64,000 bases of DNA, from positions 248,001 through 312,000 of the forward strand of contig NZ_CP061293.1 of assembly GCF_018687495.1 (NCBI RefSeq), written 5' to 3'. The translations under genes and the position numbers were made by a program. The notes below the pieces were generated by a model. The model saw nothing but the letters and a program-made list of their open reading frames with translations, searched no databases and was not told where the DNA came from. Position 1 is the stretch's first letter. The number at the start of each line of letters is the position of its first letter. Positions 9,303-18,695 of this stretch are shown here, piece after piece. The DNA comes from Polynucleobacter sp. MWH-Svant-W18. Its GTDB lineage: Bacteria; Pseudomonadota; Gammaproteobacteria; Burkholderiales; Burkholderiaceae.

Positions 9303-9628
9303 TTCTCGCCTGGGTAATCTCCTTGCTGCTACTTTGTGCATCCCTAGTCTTGCACCTCGAACGCTTAAGCGCACTACAGATCATTACAGTCCAAACCATC
9401 GAACAATCTCAGCAAAATTTTATTGCTGCAGAAATAGCAGTTGCTAATTGTGAGAGCAATCTCACTACGCTAGCCTCATTAAATGAAAATGCCTGCTTCA
9501 TCCAGTCAATTGGTAAAAATATTTGGCGAATTACGAGTCAGCATAAACCTGGAATTGAAATTCATGTCGCTCTAGATGAAAAGTCTGGGATGGTTACCCG
9601 CATCAATTGGCGGCAAGTTTTTGAATAA
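9299..9628 (+). CDS. PilX-like small pilus assembly protein
   Basis: A 109-residue protein with one N-terminal hydrophobic helix (about residues 2-20), then a small domain with two cysteines and a C-terminal beta-like stretch. There is no prepilin cleavage motif. Position between PilW-like and FimT-like genes, the ATGA overlap with the former and the QQNFIAAEIAVANCE segment (PilX proteins carry a similar AE..L..AE run after the helix) suggest a PilX-type minor component. Identification rests mainly on context. Confidence 0.5.
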   Translation: MILAWVISLLLLCASLVLHLERLSALQIITVQTIEQSQQNFIAAEIAVANCESNLTTLASLNENACFIQSIGKNIWRITSQHKPGIEIHVALDEKSGMVTRINWRQVFE

Positions 9629-10172
9629 GCATCGTTCAGAGGGCAGTAGCTTGCTCGAATTAATGGTAGTGATACTCATTATTGCCATCGTTGCTATGAG
9701 CACAATGCCACTCTTACAAAAACAAATTGCCGAACGAGAAATCAACTCTGTAGCGAGACGATTTATTGCGCACGCCCATTTTGCTCGGCAACAAGCAATG
9801 ACGCTTGGTGAATCCGTGTTGCTCATTCCATCCTCTAAATTGGGCTGGGATGGCGGCTGGGTAGTACAGAGTGGTTGCACTGCTAAGGTGGTGACATCGA
9901 CCTGCATCCCTAAATTTTGGTTTTCTCAAGGGGCTATAGATCCTATCTACTTTAAGGGCGGAGGTAGGCAGTTTGTTGACCCTCACTCTGGCAAAAGCGG
10001 TATTTTGTTTAATGCCACAGGCGCTGCTAAAACCGGTCAAGGAGGTTTTGTGGCCAATCGACTCATCTTGGGCCATCACCGGGCTCCCAGCCTTGAGCGC
10101 CACTTAATTTTGAGTAGTGGCGGGCGCTGGAGAATTTGTGATCCAGCCAGGGATGCCAAGCGTTGCCATTGA
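9576..10172 (+). CDS. FimT/GspH-type pseudopilin
   Basis: A 198-residue prepilin. The leader ends with Gly23, followed by SSLLELMVVILIIAIVAM, with Glu at mature position 5. The head domain keeps the GspH/FimT features ARRFIAHAHFARQQAMTLGE and WDGGWVV and ends RWRICD, as in many FimT proteins. The start overlaps the preceding gene by 53 bases; an alternative internal start near the KHRSEG segment would give a more usual leader length. The four pilin-like genes probably form one transcript that runs into ribD. Confidence 0.75.
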   Translation: MKSLGWLPASIGGKFLNKHRSEGSSLLELMVVILIIAIVAMSTMPLLQKQIAEREINSVARRFIAHAHFARQQAMTLGESVLLIPSSKLGWDGGWVVQSGCTAKVVTSTCIPKFWFSQGAIDPIYFKGGGRQFVDPHSGKSGILFNATGAAKTGQGGFVANRLILGHHRAPSLERHLILSSGGRWRICDPARDAKRCH

Positions 10173-10188
10173 ATGGTTTAATAGATGC

Positions 10189-11304
10189 ATGTACAGCGTA
10201 GTTGACCACCAATTCATGAGCGAGGCTTTGGCTGAGGCTCAAAAGGCACTTTATTTATCCAATCCTAATCCACGGGTGGGTTGTCTGATTGTTAAAGATG
10301 GCCAAGTCATTGGCCGTGGCTTTACCCAAAAGGTAGGTGAAGCACATGCAGAAGTGCAAGCCTTGGCAGATGCTCAATCTCAAGGGGTAGATCCAGCTGG
10401 CTCAACCGTTTACGTCACTCTAGAGCCATGTAATCACACTGGTAGAACGCCGCCTTGCGTTGATGCTTTGATTGCTGCTAAGCCAGCTAAAGTAATTGTG
10501 GCGATGAGTGATCCCAATCCTTTGGTAGCAGGGAAAGGACTGGAAAGGCTAAGGGCATCTGGTATTGAGGTGCATTGTGGTTTATTGGAGTCAGAAGCCC
10601 AAGCACTCAATCGTGGCTTTATATCGAGAATGACTAGAGGGCTTCCTTGGGTGCGTATGAAAATTGCTGCTAGCTTAGATGGTAAGACTGCATTACCCGA
10701 TGGCAAGAGCCAATGGATTACCGGACCGCTTGCCAGAGCTGACGGCCATCACTGGCGTGCGCAAGCTTGTGCGATTATCACGGGTGTCGGTACCGTCAAA
10801 GAAGATGATCCTTCTTTGAATATCAGGGAAGTGGTGACAGCACGTCAGCCCGTCAGAATCATCATTGACTCCAAATTAGAGACACCGTCGAACTCCAAGA
10901 TACTGAATAATCTTGATCAATCCAAGGTTCTCATTGTGTGTGCCAATCTAGATTCAACCGAGAGACGCGACAAAGCAAAGGCTTTTACCGATCGTGGCAT
11001 TGAAGTGATTGCGATGACCAATGCATTTGGCAAAGTAGACTTGCCGAAGCTGTTTTCCTACTTAGCCAAAGAGCGCGAGATGAACGAGATCCATATTGAG
11101 TCTGGGTTTAAGCTCAATGGATCCATGCTCCGAGAAAACTGTGTAGATGAGTTATTGCTCTACTACGCCCCATTTTTTATGGGTGAGGGTATTGGAATGG
11201 CAAATGTAGTACCACCTTCTACTTTGGATCTGTCTAAAGATTGGGAAGTGTTAGATCAACGATTGTTTGGTCCCGATTTAAGACTCAGACTCATTAAGCA
11301 CTAA
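10189..11304 (+). CDS. ribD: bifunctional diaminohydroxyphosphoribosylaminopyrimidine deaminase / 5-amino-6-(5-phosphoribosylamino)uracil reductase
   Basis: A two-domain riboflavin enzyme of 371 residues from this start. The N-terminal deaminase has the zinc motif GEAHAEVQA plus TLEPCNHTGRTPPC. The reductase begins near WVRMKIAASLDGKTAL and ends with LFGPDLRLRLI. I chose ATG 10189 because it places the conserved SEALAEAQKA helix close to the N-terminus, as in other RibD proteins. The frame is open further left to GTG 10117 and ATG 10153, but those would overlap the pilin gene and add non-conserved residues. ribE follows by nine bases. Confidence 0.93.
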   Translation: MYSVVDHQFMSEALAEAQKALYLSNPNPRVGCLIVKDGQVIGRGFTQKVGEAHAEVQALADAQSQGVDPAGSTVYVTLEPCNHTGRTPPCVDALIAAKPAKVIVAMSDPNPLVAGKGLERLRASGIEVHCGLLESEAQALNRGFISRMTRGLPWVRMKIAASLDGKTALPDGKSQWITGPLARADGHHWRAQACAIITGVGTVKEDDPSLNIREVVTARQPVRIIIDSKLETPSNSKILNNLDQSKVLIVCANLDSTERRDKAKAFTDRGIEVIAMTNAFGKVDLPKLFSYLAKEREMNEIHIESGFKLNGSMLRENCVDELLLYYAPFFMGEGIGMANVVPPSTLDLSKDWEVLDQRLFGPDLRLRLIKH

Positions 11305-11313
11305 AATCTTTCT

Positions 11314-11943
11314 ATGTTTACAGGAATCATCACGGCAGTTGGTCAAATTACAAGCGTTCAAGCTAAGGGCGATGGTTTGCAATTGGTAGTGGAAGTACCA
11401 CCAGGCTATTTAGAGGATGTTGCCTTAGGCGACAGCATTGCTATTCAGGGTGCGTGCATGACCGCAACTCAATTTCAAGGCAATACTTTTGCTTTAGATA
11501 TTTCTCGTGAGTCGCTGAACAAAACTATTGGCCTAGATCGAGTTGGCCCTGTCAATCTCGAAAAAGCAATGCGTCTCAATGATCGTTTAGGTGGTCACTT
11601 GGTTAGTGGGCACGTGGATGGTGTGGGTAAGGCCGCGCATTTTTCACCAGTCGCTAACGATGCCTATGGTTCCTGGCTGCTTCGTATTGAGGCTCCAAAA
11701 GAGCTGGCCCCTTTTCTGGCCTATAAGGGATCGATTGTGGTGAACGGTGTTTCACTGACTGTCAATAAGACCGAAGATACACCGAGTGCTTGTATTGTGG
11801 ATATCAACGTCATTCCACATACATTAGAAAACACTACCTTAGGTAACTTGCAGCAGGGTGATGCAGTCAATTTAGAGATTGATTTGATTGCACGTTATGT
11901 GGCACGTATGCTCGAGACACAAGTAAATACCCAAGCTAAATAA
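11314..11943 (+). CDS. ribE: riboflavin synthase (alpha subunit)
   Basis: A 209-residue protein of two lumazine-binding barrels, which dismutates two lumazines into riboflavin and the pyrimidine precursor. It starts MFTGIITAVGQI, the invariant N-terminus. The first barrel runs to about 95 and the second starts at GHLVSGHVDGVG (the matching repeat of the first). SIVVNGVSLTVN is the second-barrel signature. It is directly downstream of ribD and converges on queC with eight bases between stops; no terminator hairpin is visible there. Confidence 0.96.
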   Translation: MFTGIITAVGQITSVQAKGDGLQLVVEVPPGYLEDVALGDSIAIQGACMTATQFQGNTFALDISRESLNKTIGLDRVGPVNLEKAMRLNDRLGGHLVSGHVDGVGKAAHFSPVANDAYGSWLLRIEAPKELAPFLAYKGSIVVNGVSLTVNKTEDTPSACIVDINVIPHTLENTTLGNLQQGDAVNLEIDLIARYVARMLETQVNTQAK

Positions 11944-11951
11944 TTCTGAAT

Positions 11952-12695
11952 TTATTTATTTTTACGGTAGCGAGTAGGATCACTCACATTGGCTTGTTGA
12001 AAACCTGTTTGGCGTAAACGACAAGACTCACACTCACCACAGGCTTCACCTAAATCATTGGCTTGGTAGCAAGAAACCGTTTGGGAGTAATCAACCCCCA
12101 TGGTGTTGCCCAACTGGATGATTTCAGCTTTGGTTAAATTGATGATGGGTGCATGAACCCGAAAGCGATTCTCATCATTGATGGCCTCTACACCAGCTTT
12201 GGTGGCTAGGTTGGCCATGTGCTCAAAAGACGCAACATACTCAGGGCGGCAATCTGGGTAGCCTGAGTAATCCACCGCATTGGCCCCATAGAAAACATCT
12301 AAGCCACCTAATGACTCTGCCCATCCCAAAGCTAGTGATAACAGAATGGTATTGCGTGCGGGCACATAGGTAATCGGAATTTCTTGATCTTTACCTGGTG
12401 TGGTTGGCACCGCAATGGATGAGTCTGTTAAGGCTGAGCCGCCAAAACGAGTCAGATCTAAATTAACTACCTCATGGCGGACCACCCCAATTTGCTTAGC
12501 AATATGTTTTGCAGCTGCTAGCTCGGAAGAGTGGCGTTGTCCATACCCTACTGAGAGGGCATAAGGTGAATAACCTAAATCTTTGGCTAAGGCGAGAACC
12601 GTTGTGGAGTCTAGGCCTCCGGAAAATAGGATGACCGCAGGTGCTCCGGGTGAACGCGGTGCCAAATTCTGGAAGGCTGCGGACAACTTAGACAT
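11952..12695 (-). CDS. queC: 7-cyano-7-deazaguanine synthase
   Basis: A 247-residue PP-loop ATPase that makes preQ0 for queuosine. The ATP site [10 protein letters not shown] is at about 23-32. [14 protein letters not shown] and [17 protein letters not shown] are QueC signatures, and the zinc site CYQAN...[11 protein letters not shown] closes the protein. It is the last gene of the Tol-Pal unit, 12 bases after cpoB; pal-ybgF-queC order is common in proteobacteria. Confidence 0.96.
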   Translation of the reverse strand: MSKLSAAFQNLAPRSPGAPAVILFSGGLDSTTVLALAKDLGYSPYALSVGYGQRHSSELAAAKHIAKQIGVVRHEVVNLDLTRFGGSALTDSSIAVPTTPGKDQEIPITYVPARNTILLSLALGWAESLGGLDVFYGANAVDYSGYPDCRPEYVASFEHMANLATKAGVEAINDENRFRVHAPIINLTKAEIIQLGNTMGVDYSQTVSCYQANDLGEACGECESCRLRQTGFQQANVSDPTRYRKNK

Positions 12696-12707
12696 GGATT
12701 GCTGATC

Positions 12708-13439
12708 TTACTTCGTTGCTGCTAGCAATTGCTGCGCATCTTTAGCAGCTTCTGTGTCAGGATATTTAGCAATAATGTCGCTAAACGTTTTTTTAGCAGC
12801 TGCTTTATTGCCGCTCTCGAGTTGAGAGTTACCCAAAGTAACCATGGCCGCAGGAATGCGTGGATGATTGGGATATCGCTTAATCAAGCTTTGCAATTGG
12901 CTGATAGCGCCAGCGTAGTCTTTATTGGCATACTTACTATTACCACTCCAGTAAAGCGCCAGTGGTAGGTAGGGGCTCTTGGGATATTTAGCAGTAAACG
13001 CTGCAAAACCATCTTCGGCTTTTTTCAGATTGCCTGCCTGAAATGCTTTCAAAGCATCGTCATACGCTTTTTTCTCACCCGGCTGTACTGTGCCGCTAAC
13101 ACCTTCAATGGTAATAGTGCGGGGCTCAAAGTTGCCTAGGCGGTTATCCAGATCTTGATAGTAGGTTTTTTGACTATTGCTAATGTCTTCACCTTGCTTT
13201 TCAAGTTCTTCAATCTTGCCGCGCAGCTCAGCGTTATCTGCTTTGAGCTTATCAATTTGGCCTTGCAACTCCAGCTGAGTGGTTGCGAGTGATTTACGGA
13301 GATCCAAAATCGCTTTGCGTGCTTCATCATCTGAAAACAGCGCCCAAGCACTATTGGAAGCACATAGACAAACAAGGGCGACACTTAAACAAAACGCTCG
13401 TGAGAGCGTTTGTTTTGGAGAATTGAAAAGCATCTTCAT
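12708..13439 (-). CDS. cpoB: cell division coordinator CpoB (YbgF)
   Basis: A 243-residue periplasmic protein with a signal peptide ending near SNSAWA (about residue 33), a coiled-coil trimerisation segment at about 40-95 rich in Lys/Glu/Leu heptads, and tetratricopeptide repeats from about 124 (YDDALKAFQAGNLKKAE, LALYWSGNSKYANKDYAGAI, AMVTLGNSQLESGNKAAA). CpoB links Tol-dependent outer membrane constriction with PBP1B. The gene abuts pal directly and belongs to the tol-pal unit. Confidence 0.93.
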   Translation of the reverse strand: MKMLFNSPKQTLSRAFCLSVALVCLCASNSAWALFSDDEARKAILDLRKSLATTQLELQGQIDKLKADNAELRGKIEELEKQGEDISNSQKTYYQDLDNRLGNFEPRTITIEGVSGTVQPGEKKAYDDALKAFQAGNLKKAEDGFAAFTAKYPKSPYLPLALYWSGNSKYANKDYAGAISQLQSLIKRYPNHPRIPAAMVTLGNSQLESGNKAAAKKTFSDIIAKYPDTEAAKDAQQLLAATK

Positions 13440-13946
13440 TTAGTTGGTGATGTAAACAATATCAGCGCGGCGGTTTTCTGCCCAAGCTGCTTCAGTGTCA
13501 CCCTCGGCTTTTGGCTTCTCTTTACCAAAGCTCACGGCTTCCATTTGATCATCAGAGACACCCATCAAGTTCAAGGATTTGCGTACTGCATCTGAACGGC
13601 GTTGGCCAAGGGCCAAGTTGTACTCAGCGGTACCGCGCTCATCGGTATTGCCTTGAATGATGATCTTCTGCTTTGAATTAGCTTTTAAGTAGCTTGCATG
13701 AGCAGATAACATTTTTTGATATTTAGTCTGAACCGTGTACTCATCAAAACCGAAGTAAACACTCTTCTCAAACAATGGGCTGCTCGGATCATTCCATGGC
13801 TGTGAGCCAAATTTGCCACTGCCACTGCCGTTACCACCAGCACCATCAACATCATCAAGCTTCACGCTAGAGCATGCTGCTAACAAGAGTGCGCTGATAC
13901 CAATCAGGGTGAGTGTGGCGGCACGACGTGCGATAGAAATCTTCAT
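13440..13946 (-). CDS. pal: peptidoglycan-associated lipoprotein Pal
   Basis: A 168-residue outer membrane lipoprotein. The lipobox LLLAAC puts the lipidated cysteine at 25. A glycine/serine linker is followed by an OmpA-like peptidoglycan-binding domain with VYFGFDEYTV, IIQGNTDERGTAEYNLALGQRRSDAV and NRRADI. It tethers the outer membrane to peptidoglycan and is pulled by TolB/TolA. An AGGAAAG ribosome site precedes the ATG, and its own promoter is visible in the 166-base gap after tolB. Confidence 0.97.
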   Translation of the reverse strand: MKISIARRAATLTLIGISALLLAACSSVKLDDVDGAGGNGSGSGKFGSQPWNDPSSPLFEKSVYFGFDEYTVQTKYQKMLSAHASYLKANSKQKIIIQGNTDERGTAEYNLALGQRRSDAVRKSLNLMGVSDDQMEAVSFGKEKPKAEGDTEAAWAENRRADIVYITN

Positions 13947-13970
13947 GATCTTTCCTTTTCATACAGACTA

Positions 13971-13999
13971 ACTACAAAGTGACTACTTAGCCCAGTCAA
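13971..13999 (-). promoter_or_regulatory. probable pal promoter
   Basis: Read on the minus strand: -35 TTGACT (13994-13999), 17-base spacer, -10 TGTAGT (13971-13976), giving a leader of about 20 bases before the pal ATG at 13946. The nine-base word ATATTGACT is repeated 19 bases further upstream (14013-14021). Match to consensus is moderate; its place between tolB and pal, where many genomes have a second promoter, supports it. Confidence 0.45.
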
Positions 14000-14112
14000 T
14001 ATCTGAGCTGATAGTCAATATTATGCCCCTAAGAGTGCAAAAAGTGAGGATTTCGCCCTAAAAGCGGGATGTCAGAAAGGATTTAGATTAAGCCTTTGCC
14101 TAGCGCCAAGAC

Positions 14113-15423
14113 TTAATCCATAAATGGACCCCAGGATGGCTGACGCACATCAGACCCTGGAATGCTGAGAACTTGTTTTGAGTTGCCATCTACTGAGACA
14201 GCAGCCAAGACGCGCTTGCCATTGACTTTTGTCGAATACAACACATAGCGTCCATTGGCTGCGAATGAAGGGGATTCATCGCTAGTGCCATCGGTTAAGG
14301 CTTGAGAGTCACCGGTTGCTAAATTCAGAATATATAAACGATAAGCGCCGCCAATATTGGCAATATAGGCTAAGTACTTACCATCTGGAGAAACGCGGGG
14401 TGATGTGACAAAGCCTTGTTTGTAAGTAATGCGTTTTGCACCTTCAACCTGTTCGCCCTCAGCGCTCATACGATAAATCTGCGGATTACCACCGCGATCG
14501 CTTGTGAAATAAATATAACGACCGTCGGCAGAGTACTGTGGTTCAGTATCAATCGTGTAACCACGAGTGAGGCGATGCAAGCCTGTACCGTCAGCATTGA
14601 TTCCATAGATTTGGGTGTTGCCATCTTTCGAAAGCGAGATTGCTAACTTCTTGCCATCAGGTGACCATGCCGGTGCGCTGTTATTGCCTTTCTGATTAGA
14701 AAGAGAAATACGACGGCCGGTTGCAAGTTCATGCACATAAATGACTGGCTTGCGATCTTCAAAAGAGACGTAGGCCACCTTCTTGCCATCCGGTGACCAT
14801 GATGGAGAAATAATGGGCTCGCCACTATTCATGGCATTGCGAATATTTTGACCATCCGCATCGGAGATCACTAAGCGATAGCGCTTGCCATCCTTGATGA
14901 CATAAGACAGACGGGTCGAGAAGACACCGCGCTCACCGAGTAATTTGAAGATGATGTCATCGGCAATTTTGTGGGCTGCTGCACGCAGATTATCAGCACT
15001 GGAGTCCAGCTTTAAGCCACCCAAATTTTGTGATTTACGAATATCAAACAGTTTGTAGTGGATTTCAAACTGGGATGGCCCTGTTTGCACTACGGAGCCA
15101 ACCACTAGGGCATCGGCGCCACGAGCAGACCAAGACTTGTAGTTGGGTGTACCCTCATCGCTTTCAACGGCATTCCCATTTTCAGTATTTTTAAAGTAAC
15201 CACTACGTGCCAAATCTTGACGAATGATTTCAGTGACACTGGTAGGTAATTTATTTTCATCTTTGAAGCGCATCACTGCGATTGGGTACAGTGATTGACC
15301 AACGCCTGTGATTTCAATATTCATCTGAGCTAATGCAGGGGTTGCCATACCAATCAGGAGCGCAGCAACTAGTGCAGTGTGTGATTGCCATTTCGAAAGC
15401 ATTTTTTTCATCGACTGCAGCAT
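14113..15423 (-). CDS. tolB: Tol-Pal system beta-propeller protein TolB
   Basis: A 436-residue periplasmic protein. A signal peptide ends at about 32 (ATPALAQ). An N-terminal alpha/beta domain follows to about 165, then a six-bladed propeller made of repeated SPDGK-type blades (SWSPDGKKVAYVSFE, AWSPDGKKLAISLS, QYSADGRYIYFTSD, RVSPDGKYLAYIA, FAANGRYVLYSTK). It docks with Pal and TolA during outer membrane constriction. tolA ends three bases upstream. Confidence 0.97.
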   Translation of the reverse strand: MLQSMKKMLSKWQSHTALVAALLIGMATPALAQMNIEITGVGQSLYPIAVMRFKDENKLPTSVTEIIRQDLARSGYFKNTENGNAVESDEGTPNYKSWSARGADALVVGSVVQTGPSQFEIHYKLFDIRKSQNLGGLKLDSSADNLRAAAHKIADDIIFKLLGERGVFSTRLSYVIKDGKRYRLVISDADGQNIRNAMNSGEPIISPSWSPDGKKVAYVSFEDRKPVIYVHELATGRRISLSNQKGNNSAPAWSPDGKKLAISLSKDGNTQIYGINADGTGLHRLTRGYTIDTEPQYSADGRYIYFTSDRGGNPQIYRMSAEGEQVEGAKRITYKQGFVTSPRVSPDGKYLAYIANIGGAYRLYILNLATGDSQALTDGTSDESPSFAANGRYVLYSTKVNGKRVLAAVSVDGNSKQVLSIPGSDVRQPSWGPFMD

Positions 15424-15426
15424 GCA

Positions 15427-16245
15427 TTAGTCCTTGGGTTTAAAGGTCAGTTTTACTTCGCGTTGGGGAATTTTGCCATTGTCATCTTTCGGCAAACTTT
15501 CTGCACGAGAAAGTGCTAGTAAGACTGCGCGATCCCAACCGGGATTGCCGCTTGAGCTTAAAACACTCGTACTCAAGATGGCGCCATCTGGAGCTAGGTT
15601 GACCTGGATGACTGCTGCGGGGTTGCCACTGACAGATTCCGCATTAAACACTATGAGAGGTTTTACCTTCTTGATGACTTTGTCAGTCCAGCCAGGAGGG
15701 GCATTGCCACCGCCACCAACACCGCTACCCACCGTGCCACCACTACCGCCCTCGGCACCCGCAGCGGCGCGTAAACGGGCTAACTGATCAGCGCGAACTT
15801 TCTCGGCAGCAGCATTCGCTTTGGTTTCTGCTGGAGAGGGTGCTTTAGGAGCTTCAGCTTTCTTAGGCTCTTCCTTCTTCGGTTTTTCCTTCTCCTTCGG
15901 TGGAGGAGGTTTGACGGCTTTTGGAGTCTCCTTCACTACTTCTTTTTTAGGAGGCTCTTTTTCCACAATCTTTTTCTTAACTGCAATATCAGCCGCTTCT
16001 TCTTTTGCAACAGTTTTGACTTCAGGCTCCTGAATTGAGCTTACTTGAATTGGAGTATCGACAAGCTCTACTTCAATTCCGGATGGCGTTTGTGATTTCC
16101 AGTTAATGTTGAACATGAGAAAAGCAAGCAAACCAAGGTGAACAAAAAGAGAAAAACTAAAAGCGCGTTTCGTGCTTTCTTGTTTGGTAAATCGTCCGCG
16201 CTTAAAAAGGTTGTTAGGCGGCTGAAGTGCGGGTGTACTGTTCAT
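15427..16245 (-). CDS. tolA: cell envelope integrity protein TolA (TonB-like)
   Basis: A 272-residue protein with one transmembrane helix at about 29-47 (FSFSLFVHLGLLAFLMFNI), a long Lys/Glu/Pro/Ala-rich periplasmic rod at about 65-170, a Gly-rich hinge, and a C-terminal TonB/TolA domain (AVIQVNLAPDGAILSTSVLSSSGN, WDRAVLLALSRA). It connects the TolQR motor to TolB-Pal. The middle is shorter than in Escherichia coli TolA. It lies between tolR and tolB on one strand. Confidence 0.93.
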   Translation of the reverse strand: MNSTPALQPPNNLFKRGRFTKQESTKRAFSFSLFVHLGLLAFLMFNINWKSQTPSGIEVELVDTPIQVSSIQEPEVKTVAKEEAADIAVKKKIVEKEPPKKEVVKETPKAVKPPPPKEKEKPKKEEPKKAEAPKAPSPAETKANAAAEKVRADQLARLRAAAGAEGGSGGTVGSGVGGGGNAPPGWTDKVIKKVKPLIVFNAESVSGNPAAVIQVNLAPDGAILSTSVLSSSGNPGWDRAVLLALSRAESLPKDDNGKIPQREVKLTFKPKD

Positions 16246-16260
16246 TAAGGCTAATGTCAG

Positions 16261-16680
16261 TTATTGGGTCTTTACTGCTAAAGAAATTCGTTTAACACCA
16301 TTCTCTTTGAGCGTGGACATTACATCCATTACAACCCCGTACTTAATATCTCTATCGCCCGCAATCATGATGGGCTGATCAGCAGATTTTTCTGCTTGTG
16401 AGCGTGCAAAAGCACCAACCTCAAATTTATTTAAGTTTTGAGCTGGTTCACCCTCTTTTTGAATTGTGATTTTTTCATCAGCATTAATTGTCAAAAAAAT
16501 TGGAGGGTAGGGTTGAACCTTGGCACCGCCAACAGTGGGTAAGTTCACGACGCCAGGATTGACCATTGGCGCAGTAACCATAAAGATCACCAGTAATACC
16601 AACATCACATCGATATAAGGAACGACGTTGATGTCGGACATTGCCCGACGTTTTGATTTGCGTAAAGAAGATGCGGCCAT
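16261..16680 (-). CDS. tolR: TolR membrane stator protein
   Basis: A 139-residue ExbD/TolR family protein. A basic N-terminus and SDINVVPYIDVMLVLLVIFM carry the proton-relay aspartate in the single transmembrane helix (about 17-38). A periplasmic domain ends in VSLAVKTQ. With TolQ it uses the proton gradient to energise TolA. It is six bases after tolQ and 15 before tolA. A second homologue (exbD) lies at 22072-22539. Confidence 0.95.
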   Translation of the reverse strand: MAASSLRKSKRRAMSDINVVPYIDVMLVLLVIFMVTAPMVNPGVVNLPTVGGAKVQPYPPIFLTINADEKITIQKEGEPAQNLNKFEVGAFARSQAEKSADQPIMIAGDRDIKYGVVMDVMSTLKENGVKRISLAVKTQ

Positions 16681-16686
16681 ATTGAA

Positions 16687-17343
16687 TTAGCGACCTGCAG
16701 TTTGACGTTGCAAGATGTTGGTGAACTCTTCAATAAAAGTTTCAAAACGAATTGCAAGACGATCAACATCTGTTGCGGCGCGGTTATAAGCTACTACCGC
16801 AGGAATGGCTGCGAACAAACCAATGGCGGTTGCAATGAGCGCCTCTGCAATACCAGGCGCTACAGCAGAAAGAGTTGCATTCTGAACATTAGCTAAGCCG
16901 CGGAAGGAGTGCATGATTCCCCAAACAGTGCCAAAGAGACCAATGTAAGGTGAGACAGAGCCAACGGAAGCTAAGAAAGGGAGGTTTGCTTCAAGGCTAT
17001 CCATTTCACGCTGGTAAGTTGCTTTCATCGCGCGACGGGCAGCATCAATTTCACGTACTTTCATGAACTCTTGCATGCCAGCCTCAAAGATATGCTCCAG
17101 GACAGCATCGCTGCGGGTATTACGCTGTGCAGACTCTAAAAGGGTAGCCAGATCCCCGCCAGACCAAAAGTCACGCTCAAAGCGCTCGGTATCTCGTCTA
17201 ACCCCCCGTAAAACCGCCGTTTTCTTAAAAATGATGGTCCAGGAGGCAATCGACATGCCCAGCAATAACAACATGACCAACTGGACTAATAGGCTGGCAT
17301 TGAGGACTAGGGAGAGGAAGGAGAGGTCTTGAGTAGTGGTCAT
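16687..17343 (-). CDS. tolQ: TolQ motor protein
   Basis: A 218-residue MotA/TolQ/ExbB family protein with three membrane segments: about 12-36, 125-150 and 160-182. The conserved run ASVGSVSPYIGLFGTVWGIMHSF and EALIATAIGLFAAIPAVVAYN identifies it. It forms the pentameric proton channel with TolR. It is first in the tol unit and divergent from glyA across 76 bases that must hold both promoters; no clear consensus boxes were picked out there. Confidence 0.95.
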   Translation of the reverse strand: MTTTQDLSFLSLVLNASLLVQLVMLLLLGMSIASWTIIFKKTAVLRGVRRDTERFERDFWSGGDLATLLESAQRNTRSDAVLEHIFEAGMQEFMKVREIDAARRAMKATYQREMDSLEANLPFLASVGSVSPYIGLFGTVWGIMHSFRGLANVQNATLSAVAPGIAEALIATAIGLFAAIPAVVAYNRAATDVDRLAIRFETFIEEFTNILQRQTAGR

Positions 17344-17419
17344 GGTGGATTTTGTATGATGTAGGTTGATTTTACTAAGTTAATTCACTCAGCAATCGAA
17401 CTTCATCAGGATTATCACT

Positions 17420-18664
17420 ATGTTTGACCGTCAGCACACCTTAGCCAAAACCGATCCCCAATTGTGGGAAGCCATTCAGAACGAAAATCAGCGTCAAGAA
17501 GACCATATTGAGCTGATTGCTTCTGAGAACTACGCCTCGCCGGCGGTAATGCAGGCGCAGGGCTCTCAGCTAACGAATAAGTATGCTGAAGGTTATCCAG
17601 GCAAGCGTTATTACGGCGGTTGTGAATTTGTGGATGTTGCTGAGCAATTGGCGATTGATCGTGTGAAAGCGCTCTATGGGGCTGAAGCAGCAAATGTGCA
17701 GCCCCATTGCGGCGCATCTGCTAACCAAGCAGTGTTCTTGGCTTTCTTAAAACCTGGCGATACGTTTATGGGAATGAGCTTGGCAGAAGGTGGGCACTTA
17801 ACACATGGTATGGCACTCAATATGAGCGGTAAGTGGTTCAATCCAATTGCTTACGGCTTAGACAAAAATGAAGAAATTGATTACGAGCAAATGGAGCGTT
17901 TGGCGCGTGAGCACAAACCCAAATTGATTATTGCTGGTGCTTCTGCCTACTCAAAGAAAATTGATTTCGAGCGCATTGGTAAATTAGCAAAGGAAGTGGG
18001 CGCGATCTTTATGGTGGACATGGCTCACTATGCAGGCCTGGTTGCCGCGGGGGTTTATCCAAACCCAGTACCGCATGCAGATATTGTTACCTCTACTACC
18101 CATAAGAGTTTGCGTGGTCCCCGTGGCGGCATCATCTTGATGAAGGCTGAACACGAAAAGGCTATTAACTCTGCGGTCTTCCCGGGATTGCAAGGCGGCC
18201 CCTTAATGCATGTGATTGCTGCTAAAGCAGTCGCCTTCAAAGAAGCGCAAGAGCCAGGCTTTAAAGATTACCAAAAGCAAGTAGTAGCCAATGCCAAAGC
18301 ACTTGCAGAGACACTCATTTCTCGTGGATTGCGTATTGTTTCTGGCGGCACTGATTCTCATGTGATGTTGGTCGATTTGCGTGCCAAGAAAATGACTGGC
18401 AAAGAAGCTGAGCGTGTATTGGGCGAGGCACACATCACTTGCAATAAGAACGGCATCCCCAATGATCCAGAAAAACCGATGGTGACTAGTGGTATTCGTT
18501 TGGGATCACCAGCAATGACAACCCGTGGCTTTAAAGAAGCAGAAGCACGACAAGTGGGTAACTTCATTGCAGATGTTTTGGATAACCCAAACGATCCAGA
18601 CAATATTGCTAAAGTGCGCGCTCAGGTTTCTGAGTTAACCAAGCGCTTCCCTGTATACGGTTAA
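17420..18664 (+). CDS. glyA: serine hydroxymethyltransferase
   Basis: A 414-residue PLP enzyme that interconverts serine and glycine with tetrahydrofolate. Characteristic runs are [13 protein letters not shown] (30s), [43 protein letters not shown] and the PLP lysine in [13 protein letters not shown], which follows VTSTTHKS. An AGGA ribosome site lies about 10 bases before the ATG. Length and motifs are entirely standard. nrdR follows 31 bases later, an order seen in many proteobacteria. Confidence 0.98.
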   Translation: MFDRQHTLAKTDPQLWEAIQNENQRQEDHIELIASENYASPAVMQAQGSQLTNKYAEGYPGKRYYGGCEFVDVAEQLAIDRVKALYGAEAANVQPHCGASANQAVFLAFLKPGDTFMGMSLAEGGHLTHGMALNMSGKWFNPIAYGLDKNEEIDYEQMERLAREHKPKLIIAGASAYSKKIDFERIGKLAKEVGAIFMVDMAHYAGLVAAGVYPNPVPHADIVTSTTHKSLRGPRGGIILMKAEHEKAINSAVFPGLQGGPLMHVIAAKAVAFKEAQEPGFKDYQKQVVANAKALAETLISRGLRIVSGGTDSHVMLVDLRAKKMTGKEAERVLGEAHITCNKNGIPNDPEKPMVTSGIRLGSPAMTTRGFKEAEARQVGNFIADVLDNPNDPDNIAKVRAQVSELTKRFPVYG

Positions 18665-18695
18665 GCAAACTCACTCCTAGAAAAAAGAGAATCTC

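Noticed and set aside
9572..10103. Minus-strand frames opposite the FimT-like gene
   Set aside because: No motif or ribosome site; they mirror the coding strand of a gene with a clear prepilin signal.
10117..10188. Longer GTG start of ribD
   Set aside because: It would overlap the FimT-like gene by 56 bases and add residues not seen in RibD; ATG 10189 fits the family better.
15434..16033. Plus-strand frames opposite tolA
   Set aside because: They arise from the repetitive Lys/Glu/Pro-rich coding of tolA and have low-complexity products.
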